Origin: an uncultured Clostridia bacterium
GTDB taxonomy: Bacteria > Bacillota > Clostridia > TANB77 > CAG-508
Reading direction: 5' to 3'
Assembly: GCA_934157035.1 (NCBI GenBank)
Contig: CAKPHG010000004.1
Span: 1 to 64,000 of the forward strand
Length of the DNA: 64,000 nucleotides
Shown piece by piece: positions 56,265 to 64,000 of the stretch. The notes below the pieces were generated by a model that saw only the letters and a program-made list of their open reading frames with translations, searched no databases and was not told the DNA's origin. The position numbers were made by a program, and so were the translations under genes. The first letter of the stretch is position 1. Each line of letters begins with the position of its first letter.

Positions 56265-56813
56265 TTATATTGTCATTATTTCTTTTTCTTTTGAGTCTGT
56301 TAATTTGTCTATTTCTTCTACATATTTGTCTGTTAATTTTTGAATTTGGTCTTCTGCTTGTTTTAAATCGTCTTCTGTTATTAATGAATCTTTTTGTTGC
56401 TTCTTAAATTCGTCTAGTCCATCTCTTCTTACTTGTCTTACTGCGACTTTTGCTTCTTCTCCCATTTTCTTTATGTCTTTTACTAAATCTCTTCTTCTTT
56501 CTTCATTTAGTTCTGGAAAATTTAATCTTATTACTTTACCATCATTGTTTGGTGTTATTCCTATATCTGAAGCTAATATTGCTCTTTCTATTTCTTTTAA
56601 TACACTTATATCCCATGGTTGAATAACAATTAATCTAGCTTCTGGAACTGATATTCCTGCTACTTGGTTAATTGGTGTTGCTGTTCCATAATATTCAACA
56701 CTAATTTTATTTAATATTGCAGGGTTTGCTCTACCTGCTCTTATTTCTGATAAACTTTCTTCATAAACACTTATTGTTTTTTTCATTCTTTCTTCAATAT
56801 TTGTATAATCCAT
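56265..56813 (-). CDS. frr: Ribosome recycling factor
   Basis: 182 residues; RAGRANPAILNKISVEYYG, PINQVAGISVPEARLIVIQPWD and the long coiled-coil hairpin of domain I. Splits post-termination ribosomes. AAAGGAGAAAAG precedes the ATG. Normal length. Confidence 0.96.
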   Translation of the reverse strand: MDYTNIEERMKKTISVYEESLSEIRAGRANPAILNKISVEYYGTATPINQVAGISVPEARLIVIQPWDISVLKEIERAILASDIGITPNNDGKVIRLNFPELNEERRRDLVKDIKKMGEEAKVAVRQVRRDGLDEFKKQQKDSLITEDDLKQAEDQIQKLTDKYVEEIDKLTDSKEKEIMTI

Positions 56814-56833
56814 TTTTCTTTTCTCCTTTTAAT

Positions 56834-57853
56834 TTATTTTTTATTTTTATATAATAATGTTATATCTGCCACACAAGCTGTTGCTATAGCCACAATTGAA
56901 TATACCATTATTTTTGCATTTTTTGACAGTCCCATCATTATTGTAAGTAATACTACTATGACTGAGACAAATATAATGAAACCTACTAAAAAATTTCTAA
57001 TTACTTTTTTTATTAATTCTTTATTGTTTTTTGATATTTCATTATTTATAAATGTTTCTTTTGCTAAAGTATTTATATGTAATGCCATAGAATTAGCAAA
57101 TTCTTTATTTAAGACTACTTCTTTCATTGAATTTTTAGTAGTTAAATATTCTTTATTTTCAATTTTCATTTTATATTTTTCAATGTTATATTTTAATATT
57201 CTTCCTTTATATGTATAACAATTTGCATTTATTAATAATGTACACAATGTTACTTTTTCTAATATATAAATTAGAACATATATTGGCGAAATATCTAGAA
57301 TTGCTGGTGCTCCTAATATGCTTATTAATAATACTAAAATGCAAGATATTATTATACATAATTTGGTTTCCTTTTGTAATTTGTTTTGTTTTGTTAAATC
57401 TATTATATCTTCTTCTGCAAGTTTTTCATTTAAAACTTTTTCTATTTCATTATTTTGAACATTGTAAACTTGAAATGTATTATTAATTTTTTCTTCTAAT
57501 TCTTTTTTGGTAATCTCTTGTTTATTTGAAAATAAAAATTTCAATACTATTACTTCATATTTTTTTAATTCTTTTAAACCCTTTTCAATGTTTTGCTTAA
57601 TAACATAATCGTATTTTTCTATATTTTCTTTATTATACTCTATTGTAATATATCCTTTTATGTTTAATTCTATAATTTCTGATAGAATTAAATCAAAACT
57701 GCTACTAAGTCCTACATCATTTATATATCCTATAACCATTGAATCTTGTTCTTCTATACTCTTTATTTCACCAGTTATATTTTTAGGTTCTTTGTAATAC
57801 TTTAAATACACATATACTATTATTAATATGTTTATTAATATTAAAACTATCAT
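56834..57853 (-). CDS. DUF2207-like membrane protein
   Basis: 339 residues. One N-terminal helix, a cytoplasmic domain (SIEEQDSMVIGYINDVGLSSSFDLILSEIIELNIKGYITIEY) that recalls the C-terminal half of DUF2207 proteins, then two helix pairs (about 165-210 and 285-335). Function unknown. It interrupts the usual pyrH-frr pair but is tightly spaced with both. Confidence 0.7.
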   Translation of the reverse strand: MIVLILINILIIVYVYLKYYKEPKNITGEIKSIEEQDSMVIGYINDVGLSSSFDLILSEIIELNIKGYITIEYNKENIEKYDYVIKQNIEKGLKELKKYEVIVLKFLFSNKQEITKKELEEKINNTFQVYNVQNNEIEKVLNEKLAEEDIIDLTKQNKLQKETKLCIIISCILVLLISILGAPAILDISPIYVLIYILEKVTLCTLLINANCYTYKGRILKYNIEKYKMKIENKEYLTTKNSMKEVVLNKEFANSMALHINTLAKETFINNEISKNNKELIKKVIRNFLVGFIIFVSVIVVLLTIMMGLSKNAKIMVYSIVAIATACVADITLLYKNKK

Positions 57854-57862
57854 CTTTCTTCC

Positions 57863-58570
57863 TTATTTTACTACTGTTCCTATTTTTTCACCCTTTACAA
57901 TTCTAACCATGTTTTCTGGTTCATCTATTCCAAATACTATTAATGGTATTTGATTATCCTTGCAAAGTGATGTAGCTGTAGAATCCATAACTTTTAAATC
58001 TTTGTTTAATATATCTAAGTATGTTATTTCATCATATTTAGTTGCATTTTTATCAACTTTTGGATCTGCAGAATATACTCCGTCTATTGTTTTAGCAAGA
58101 AGTATTACTTCTGCTTCTATTTCTGCTGAACGAAGTGCTGCTGCTGTATCTGTTGTAAAGAATGGGTTTCCTGTTCCACAAGAGAATATAACAACTCTTC
58201 CTTTTTCTAAATGTGTAGTTGCTCTTCTTCTAATGTATGGTTCTGCAATTTGTCTCATTTCTATTGCCGTTTGAAGTCTCGTTTTTAAGCCTCTTGCTTC
58301 TAATGAGTCCTGAAGTGCTAATCCATTCATTGTTGTTGCAAGCATTCCCATATAGTCTGATGTTGTTCTTTCCATTTGATGTCCATATCTTCCTCTCCAA
58401 AAGTTTCCGCCACCTACAACTATTGCAACTTCTACTCCTAAGTCTACCATTTCTTTAATATTATCACATATTCTTCCTAAAGTAATGGCATCTACTCCTC
58501 TTCCTTCTTTACCTCCGATTGCTTCTCCACTAAGTTTTAATAGTACCCTTTTATACTTTGTTTCAGGCAT
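57863..58570 (-). CDS. pyrH: UMP kinase
   Basis: 235 residues, amino-acid-kinase fold: [42 protein letters not shown]. Phosphorylates UMP to UDP, feeding UDP-glucose and so the capsule. AAAGGAGG before the ATG. First gene of the pyrH to polC cluster in this window. Confidence 0.96.
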   Translation of the reverse strand: MPETKYKRVLLKLSGEAIGGKEGRGVDAITLGRICDNIKEMVDLGVEVAIVVGGGNFWRGRYGHQMERTTSDYMGMLATTMNGLALQDSLEARGLKTRLQTAIEMRQIAEPYIRRRATTHLEKGRVVIFSCGTGNPFFTTDTAAALRSAEIEAEVILLAKTIDGVYSADPKVDKNATKYDEITYLDILNKDLKVMDSTATSLCKDNQIPLIVFGIDEPENMVRIVKGEKIGTVVK

Positions 58571-58673
58571 ATATTAAATCCTCCTTTATGCATTTTATCT
58601 CGTAACACATTCTATCATAAGGTACTAAAAAAAAGAAGTATTTTTACTAATTTTTTTAATTTTTTTGCTACTA

Positions 58674-58724
58674 AAAATCCAGGTTATAATAAGTATTATT
58701 TTTTCTTATTATAATCTGGATTTT
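58674..58724 (-). terminator. Terminator of the pilin-like gene
   Basis: Twenty-base arms (starting AAAATCCAG and ending CTGGATTTT, one mismatch) with an 11-nt loop, just past the stop, followed by TTTTT on the minus strand. Confidence 0.8.
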
Positions 58725-58731
58725 ATAATTA

Positions 58732-59472
58732 TTATTCAACTCCACATATTGCTAAAAAAGTATAACATTCATAATATGATTTTCCTTCTTCTGAACCTAC
58801 TCTTGTCATTGTTGATGTTATAACATCTTCTTCTTTAAGTTCTACTAATGACCCACTTGTTATGGTTTCTCCATTTAAGGTTAGAGTATATGTGTTTTTT
58901 CCTCCATTACTTGATTCTGTATGGTTATATGTTGTTTTTCCATAATAGTATGCATATACATACGCAGGTCCAGTGTATGTGCTTTCATAAGTTAATGTAG
59001 CTGTTGTTTTTGTTCCTGAATAACTTTCTTTTCTATTATAATTACAAAATAGCATGGCTGGGTTAGTTCCTGTTCCTCCACCTGAACTACCACCACTTGA
59101 ACTGCCTGTTTTTATTTTTCTTATGTTGTCTGCCATAGTTTTAGTTGTATCCGTTTCTTGTGTTGGAACTCCTTTTTCTGTAATAGCTGTTGCTATTGCT
59201 TTTTTATGTGCTTGTAATTCTTCTTTCAACTCGCGTATTTTATCGTAAGCTAGTCCACCATTTACAGTATTTCCACCCATAAAATCATATAGTTCATTTA
59301 TATCTTGTTCTTCGCCTTCCATAAAGTTTTCTGTGTTTTTCTTTGTATCTTTAGCTTTATTAAGTATTCCATTTTCTCCAACTGTCATATTAATAGTAAT
59401 TCCCGCAATAATTATTAACACAATTATTGTTATTACTAAACTTACAAGAGTTATACCACTTTCTCTTTTCAT
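58732..59472 (-). CDS. Prepilin-like secreted protein
   Basis: 246 residues. Type IV prepilin N-terminus: short basic leader, Gly6, then ITLVSLVITIIVLIIIAGITI, followed by TVGENGILNKAKDTKK as in many clostridial pseudopilins. The rest is a helical stretch, a Gly/Ser-rich linker (about 132-145) and a Thr/Tyr-rich beta domain. It is usually cleaved by a prepilin peptidase after the Gly. No pilus assembly genes are near. Confidence 0.85.
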   Translation of the reverse strand: MKRESGITLVSLVITIIVLIIIAGITINMTVGENGILNKAKDTKKNTENFMEGEEQDINELYDFMGGNTVNGGLAYDKIRELKEELQAHKKAIATAITEKGVPTQETDTTKTMADNIRKIKTGSSSGGSSGGGTGTNPAMLFCNYNRKESYSGTKTTATLTYESTYTGPAYVYAYYYGKTTYNHTESSNGGKNTYTLTLNGETITSGSLVELKEEDVITSTMTRVGSEEGKSYYECYTFLAICGVE

Positions 59473-59544
59473 ACACTTATCTCCTTATTCTTTTGTTTTT
59501 ATAATTTTACCAACACTATTTTTAAAAGTCAATATTTTTTAAAG

Positions 59545-60570
59545 TTATTGAATAAACATTGCATCTCCAAAACTAAAGAAATGATATCTTTCTTCTACTG
59601 CATGTTTATAAGCACTCATTATATATTCTTTTCCTGCTAACGCTGAAACTAACATTATTAATGTTGATTCTGGTAAATGAAAATTAGTAATTAAGCAATC
59701 TATACATTTAAATTTATAGCCTGGATATATAAATATGCTAGTGTCTCCCTCTGTTTCTTTTACAAAACCATTCTCATCTGCTACTGATTCTAGTACCCTA
59801 CAAGATGTTGTTCCTACTGCTATTATTCTTCCTCCATTTTTCTTTGTATTGTTTATTTTTTCTGCATCTTCGTGTTTTATATAATAATGTTCACTATGCA
59901 TATCATGTTCTTCTATATTTTCTACTTTTACTGGTCTAAATGTTCCTATTCCAACATGAAGTGTTACATTAGCAATCTCAACACCTTTTTCTTTTATTTT
60001 TTCCAATAGTTCTTCTGTAAAATGAAGTCCTGCTGTAGGTGCTGCTGCTGAACCTTCATATTTAGCATATACTGTTTGATATCTAGATTTATCTTCTAGC
60101 TTTTCTTTTATATATGGTGGAAGTGGCATTAAACCAATTTGATCTAATATTTCATTAAATATTCCATCGTACTCAAATTTTACCTTTCTATTTCCGCCTT
60201 CCATCATTTCTAAAATTTCTGCTTTAAGTAATCCATCACCAAAAATGACTTTTGTTCCTATTTTTAGTCTTCTTCCTGGATGTACCATTACCTCCCATAT
60301 ATCTCCTTCTATTCTTTTTAATAATAGAAATTCTATATGTACTCCAGTTTCTTCTTTTATTCCATATAATCTTGCTGGTATTACTTTAGTGTTATTTCTA
60401 ACTAAGCAATCTCCAGGTTGTAAGTAATCTAATATATCTTTAAATATTTTATCTTCTATTGTTTTATTTTTTCTATCTAATACCATTAATCTTGCTGCAC
60501 TTCTATCTTTTATTGGTACTTGTGCAATTAACTCTTGTGGTAATTCATAATCAAAGTCTGATACTTTCAT
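59545..60570 (-). CDS. queA: S-adenosylmethionine:tRNA ribosyltransferase-isomerase
   Basis: 341 residues; makes epoxyqueuosine in tRNA wobble position 34. Start [45 protein letters not shown] and [19 protein letters not shown] are diagnostic. SD AAAAAGGAG before the ATG. Expressed after the metallopeptidase gene. Confidence 0.96.
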   Translation of the reverse strand: MKVSDFDYELPQELIAQVPIKDRSAARLMVLDRKNKTIEDKIFKDILDYLQPGDCLVRNNTKVIPARLYGIKEETGVHIEFLLLKRIEGDIWEVMVHPGRRLKIGTKVIFGDGLLKAEILEMMEGGNRKVKFEYDGIFNEILDQIGLMPLPPYIKEKLEDKSRYQTVYAKYEGSAAAPTAGLHFTEELLEKIKEKGVEIANVTLHVGIGTFRPVKVENIEEHDMHSEHYYIKHEDAEKINNTKKNGGRIIAVGTTSCRVLESVADENGFVKETEGDTSIFIYPGYKFKCIDCLITNFHLPESTLIMLVSALAGKEYIMSAYKHAVEERYHFFSFGDAMFIQ

Positions 60571-60583
60571 TTTTTTCTCCTTT

Positions 60584-61930
60584 TTATACTTTTATATTTT
60601 CTTTATTTTCAAAAATTCTTTTAAATCTATTTATTATAATATTTATTTCTTCTATTATATTTTGTGGTTCTTGGAATGAATTTAATTTATGTGAATAACT
60701 AAAATTAGTTGTCTTAACTGGTTTTTCTTCAAATATTTCTTCTGGAAGTCCGATTTTTCCTGATTCAGTATTTATATTTTTATTCATATAATCTTCATAC
60801 CACTCTTTTAAACCTATTAGTCTCTTATTTTCATATCCGTATTTTTCATTATCATGTAGTTCTGGTCGTTCATATTGATATTCTAATGCATTTCTTTCCA
60901 ATGTATGTAAAAACTCATGAACAAATACCTCTTCCGGAAATGTATTTATTCTTGTATCATATTTATATACATAAGTATGGTCATCATCTGGAAGTCTTAT
61001 GTTAGAAAGTCCTATGCCTCTATATTCCATAGACCCAAGACCTATCCAATCATTTATTTGTATTGCTCCTTTTTGATTTAAGTCACCCGTTCTAAATGCT
61101 ATAAATATGTGATCATATTTTCCTTGTTTTATATATGTATCTAATACATACCTTACATTATATCCAGAAACATAATATCCATTTTCTTCATCGTATGTAA
61201 AATTTTGTATTGGCTCTTTTGTTTCTATTATATCATATTCTATTTTAATTTTTCCTTTACTCATTTCTTGCATCGAAGATTTAAATCTTCTCATACATGT
61301 AGCAATATCATCTTTATCTATTGATGTTAATTGTAATTTAATATTTTTTCCATCAATATTTGTGTCTACATTATCAAATAAAACACATAGTACTTTCCAT
61401 TCATTCGAGTTTTCTGCAAGTCCTGATTCTATTGTAAAGTCTGAAAACCACGCTGTACCTATACAATTATCTTCATATCCTCCTAGTCTAAATCCTAAAT
61501 CTATTTTACTTTTATTTTTAGAATTAAAGTAAAATTCCACTTGTGTCCAATCTGTTGTACCAGTTACATTATCTGATTTTTCTAATCCGTCTTTTATGCA
61601 TATATGTGCACCTGCATCTGTTTCTTCTTTTAAAGTTTTTACATCTTTTGTCTTTATTTTGCAAGTTACTTTGTATGGAGTGTTTGGAATGACATCAATT
61701 GTTTTGTAAAACATAGCATCATTGTAATTTTTGTTTTCTATCTTATAGCTATTATACTCTGAGCACTTTTCTTGACTATCTCTTTCGAAATTTGACAATC
61801 CTAGTTTATATTCTGCCTTTATATAATCGTTAAAATTATTTTTTTGATATATTTTAGTTCCAACTACTATTAATATTATTATAAAAATTGTTGATATTAT
61901 GTTTTTTATAAAATTGTTTTTCTTTTGCAT
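60584..61930 (-). CDS. Membrane-anchored metallopeptidase-like protein
   Basis: 448 residues. One N-terminal helix (about 11-26), a jelly-roll, carbohydrate-binding-like domain (about 70-170; [38 protein letters not shown]), then a domain with HEFLH (338-342), a gluzincin-type zinc motif. The third ligand is not certain. Probably acts on the outer face on a surface polymer or protein. Located 13 nt upstream of queA and read from 61962-61990. Confidence 0.72.
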   Translation of the reverse strand: MQKKNNFIKNIISTIFIIILIVVGTKIYQKNNFNDYIKAEYKLGLSNFERDSQEKCSEYNSYKIENKNYNDAMFYKTIDVIPNTPYKVTCKIKTKDVKTLKEETDAGAHICIKDGLEKSDNVTGTTDWTQVEFYFNSKNKSKIDLGFRLGGYEDNCIGTAWFSDFTIESGLAENSNEWKVLCVLFDNVDTNIDGKNIKLQLTSIDKDDIATCMRRFKSSMQEMSKGKIKIEYDIIETKEPIQNFTYDEENGYYVSGYNVRYVLDTYIKQGKYDHIFIAFRTGDLNQKGAIQINDWIGLGSMEYRGIGLSNIRLPDDDHTYVYKYDTRINTFPEEVFVHEFLHTLERNALEYQYERPELHDNEKYGYENKRLIGLKEWYEDYMNKNINTESGKIGLPEEIFEEKPVKTTNFSYSHKLNSFQEPQNIIEEINIIINRFKRIFENKENIKV

Positions 61931-61961
61931 TTTTTCCTCCGTTTATTTTTAAATCTTTATT

Positions 61962-61990
61962 ATTATACCATGATACAATTCTTAAAACAA
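61962..61990 (-). promoter_or_regulatory. Promoter of the metallopeptidase-queA unit
   Basis: Minus strand: -35 TTGTTT (61985-61990), 17 nt, -10 TATAAT (61962-61967). Confidence 0.7.
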
Positions 61991-62081
61991 TATCTCTTTT
62001 AAAAAGAGAGTTCCTTATTTTTTATACTATAAGATTTTCGGACTATACCAACAGAATTTTCATATACATTAGCTAAAAAAT

Positions 62082-62122
62082 AGGATAATTTAACTTAGTA
62101 TTGCTACTACCTAAATTATCCT
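62082..62122 (-). terminator. Terminator of ileS
   Basis: AGGATAATTTA and its complement with a 19-nt loop, followed on the minus strand by ATTTTTTAGC, 7 nt past the ileS stop. Confidence 0.75.
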
Positions 62123-62129
62123 TATTATT

Positions 62130-64000
62130 TTATACTTTTTCTACTTCTATTTGAAGCTTTTCACCATTTATTGATGTTTCTGTGTAATTATTTCTTTCTG
62201 CATTGTATATAATTTCGTTTGCTAAAGTATCTCTTTGAATTTGCTCTGCAAATTTTTTGATTACATTTTCTAACATTTCGTTTCCAGTAACATAAAGGTT
62301 AATTCTATCTAGTACTTCAAATCCACTATCTTTTCTTATGTTTTGTACTTTAGATAAAATCTCTCTTACATAACCTTCTTCTTTAAGTTCTTCAGTAATT
62401 GTAGTTTCTAATACAACACCAATTTCACCTTCACCTGCAAATGCAAATCCTTCTTTACCTTGCATTGTAATTAAAAGATTTTCGCTATTTAATGTTATTG
62501 TCTCTTCTCCTACTTTTATTACTTCTTCTTCACCTTTTTGAATTTTTAATGCAAGTTCCATTTGATTATGTTTTGCAATTTCTTCCTTAATTTGTGGTAT
62601 TAGTTTTCCATAAGTTCTTCCTAATACTGGTAGATTTGGCTTAATTTCAAAATTAACATACTCTGACATTTGAGCTCCAAACTCTACTTTCTTAATATTC
62701 AACTCATCTTTTACTATATCTGCGTAATATTTTGGAAGAGTACTTACTGAAATTAACATTTCTGAAAGTGGTTGTCTATTTTTAATATTTGCACTATTTC
62801 TTGCACTTCTTCCTAGTTTTACTATTGTATAAGCTAAATCCATTTCTTTTTCTAATTCTTTATCTATAGTACTTTCATCTACTTCTGGCCAAGTACATAG
62901 ATGTATACTTTCTGGAGCATTTTTATCTAAGTTTACTACTAAGTTTTGATAAATTTCTTCTGTAATAAATGGTACAAATGGTGCACAAACTTTGGCTAAA
63001 GTAGTTAATACTTTATATAGTGTTATATATGCGCCTATTTTATCGTCTGTTAAAGTTTCACTCCAATATCTTTCTCTGTTTCTTCTTACATACCAGTTAG
63101 ATAAGTTGTCTGTAAATTCTTCTATTTCTATTGCAGCATTTGTTATATCATATTTATCTAATTTTTCTTCTATATCTCTTATTAATGTATTTAATTTAGA
63201 AATTATCCATTTATCCATAACATTTTCTGATTTGAAATTTGCATATTCTAATGGATTGAATTTGTCTATTTCTGCATAAAGTACATAGAATGAATAAACA
63301 TTCCATAATGTAGATAAGAATTTTCTTTGTGTTTCTTCTACATCTTTTATAGAAAATCTTGTTGGTAGCCATGGTGCTGAAGATGTATAGAAATGCCATC
63401 TTGTAGCATCTGCTCCTACTGAATTTAATACTTCAAATGGGTCTACAACATTTCCTAAATGTTTAGACATTTTTAAACCTTTGCTATCTAAAACATGTCC
63501 TAATACTATACAATTTTCAAATGGGTTTGTGTCAAATATACATGTTGAAATTGCTAAAAGTGTATAGAACCATCCTCTAGTTTGGTCAACAGCCTCTGAT
63601 ATGAATTGAGCTGGGAAGTTTTTATCAAATAGTTCTTTATTTTCAAATGGGTAATGTAATTGTGCAAAAGGCATAGAGCCTGAATCAAACCAGCAATCTA
63701 TAACTTCTTTTTCTCTTACCATTTCTCCACCACAATCTGGACATTTTAAGTGAATTGGATCTAAGTATGGTTTGTGTAATTCTACATTTTCTGGTACATT
63801 TATACCTTTTTCTTCTAATTCTTTTCTAGAACCTATACATTCCATGTGACCACATTCACAACGCCATACTGGTAGTGGTGTTCCCCAATATCTATCTCTT
63901 GAAATACCCCAGTCTATAACATTCTCTAAGAATTTTCCAAAACGACCTGTTCTAATTGTATCTGGCATCCAGTTAATTTTGTTATTGTTTTCTAATAACT
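62130..64000 (-). CDS. ileS: Isoleucyl-tRNA synthetase, N-terminus beyond the window
   Basis: The last 623 residues of a class I synthetase, open to the right edge. Seen are [37 protein letters not shown], a CxC...CPDCGGEM zinc cluster, DSGSMPFAQ, the KMSKHLGN signature loop and the anticodon-binding domain. The signature [14 protein letters not shown] fits the second IleS type, also found in eukaryotes and many Clostridia. The start and any T-box leader lie outside. Confidence 0.94.
   Translation of the reverse strand, partial: LLENNNKINWMPDTIRTGRFGKFLENVIDWGISRDRYWGTPLPVWRCECGHMECIGSRKELEEKGINVPENVELHKPYLDPIHLKCPDCGGEMVREKEVIDCWFDSGSMPFAQLHYPFENKELFDKNFPAQFISEAVDQTRGWFYTLLAISTCIFDTNPFENCIVLGHVLDSKGLKMSKHLGNVVDPFEVLNSVGADATRWHFYTSSAPWLPTRFSIKDVEETQRKFLSTLWNVYSFYVLYAEIDKFNPLEYANFKSENVMDKWIISKLNTLIRDIEEKLDKYDITNAAIEIEEFTDNLSNWYVRRNRERYWSETLTDDKIGAYITLYKVLTTLAKVCAPFVPFITEEIYQNLVVNLDKNAPESIHLCTWPEVDESTIDKELEKEMDLAYTIVKLGRSARNSANIKNRQPLSEMLISVSTLPKYYADIVKDELNIKKVEFGAQMSEYVNFEIKPNLPVLGRTYGKLIPQIKEEIAKHNQMELALKIQKGEEEVIKVGEETITLNSENLLITMQGKEGFAFAGEGEIGVVLETTITEELKEEGYVREILSKVQNIRKDSGFEVLDRINLYVTGNEMLENVIKKFAEQIQRDTLANEIIYNAERNNYTETSINGEKLQIEVEKV

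Overview
The window is very A+T-rich (about a quarter G+C by eye). It carries a spoIIIA operon, a Gram-positive PolC, BY-kinase capsule regulators, LCP and VanZ proteins, strong AGGAGG ribosome binding sites and several TTG starts. This fits an endospore-lineage Bacillota of the class Clostridia, probably an uncultured gut type. Almost everything lies on the minus strand, so operons read right to left. No tRNA, rRNA or CRISPR array was seen.

Layout by increasing coordinate. 1-2260: end of a mobile element with a large serine recombinase. 2287-6248: alpha/beta hydrolase with an AbrB-type regulator, then an ECF sigma/anti-sigma pair and a membrane-anchored protein whose promoters share one motif. 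6289-9571: an MgtA-like P-type ATPase flanked by broken copies of a small membrane protein and a peroxiredoxin remnant. 9722-28185: capsule/exopolysaccharide region. It holds a Wzz/BY-kinase/phosphatase operon and a 13-gene operon (priming transferase, glycosyltransferases, Wzy, Wzx, acetyltransferases, epimerases, Ugd) from one strong promoter, plus VanZ and LCP. 28465-29393: two plus-strand coiled-coil proteins. 29527-38867: argS, pfkA, spoIIIAA-AH and yebC. 39113-46006: accessory genes, an acyl-CoA ligase, small membrane proteins, a long hairpin element and an MFS transporter. 46070-58570: pyrH, a membrane protein gene, frr, uppS, cdsA, rseP, a giant coiled-coil gene and polC. 58732-64000: a pilin-like protein, queA, a membrane metallopeptidase and ileS (cut by the window edge).

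The main discovery concerns the codon CGG. In my reading it is never used as an ordinary Arg codon in native-looking genes. It appears in frame at five places (serine recombinase, mgtA, spoIIIAF, spoIIIAG, spoIIIAH), always as CGGA. In all five, skipping the C (+1 frameshift, reading GGA as Gly) restores the conserved protein. In four of them the unshifted frame ends within 2 to 10 codons; in mgtA it ends after 36. The only other in-frame CGG is in a gene of foreign composition at 39113-39427. This points to obligatory +1 translational frameshifting, or four-base decoding, at a hungry or unassigned CGG codon. Three consecutive sporulation genes carry such a site. Annotated naively, these genes look like pseudogenes or have wrong C-termini.
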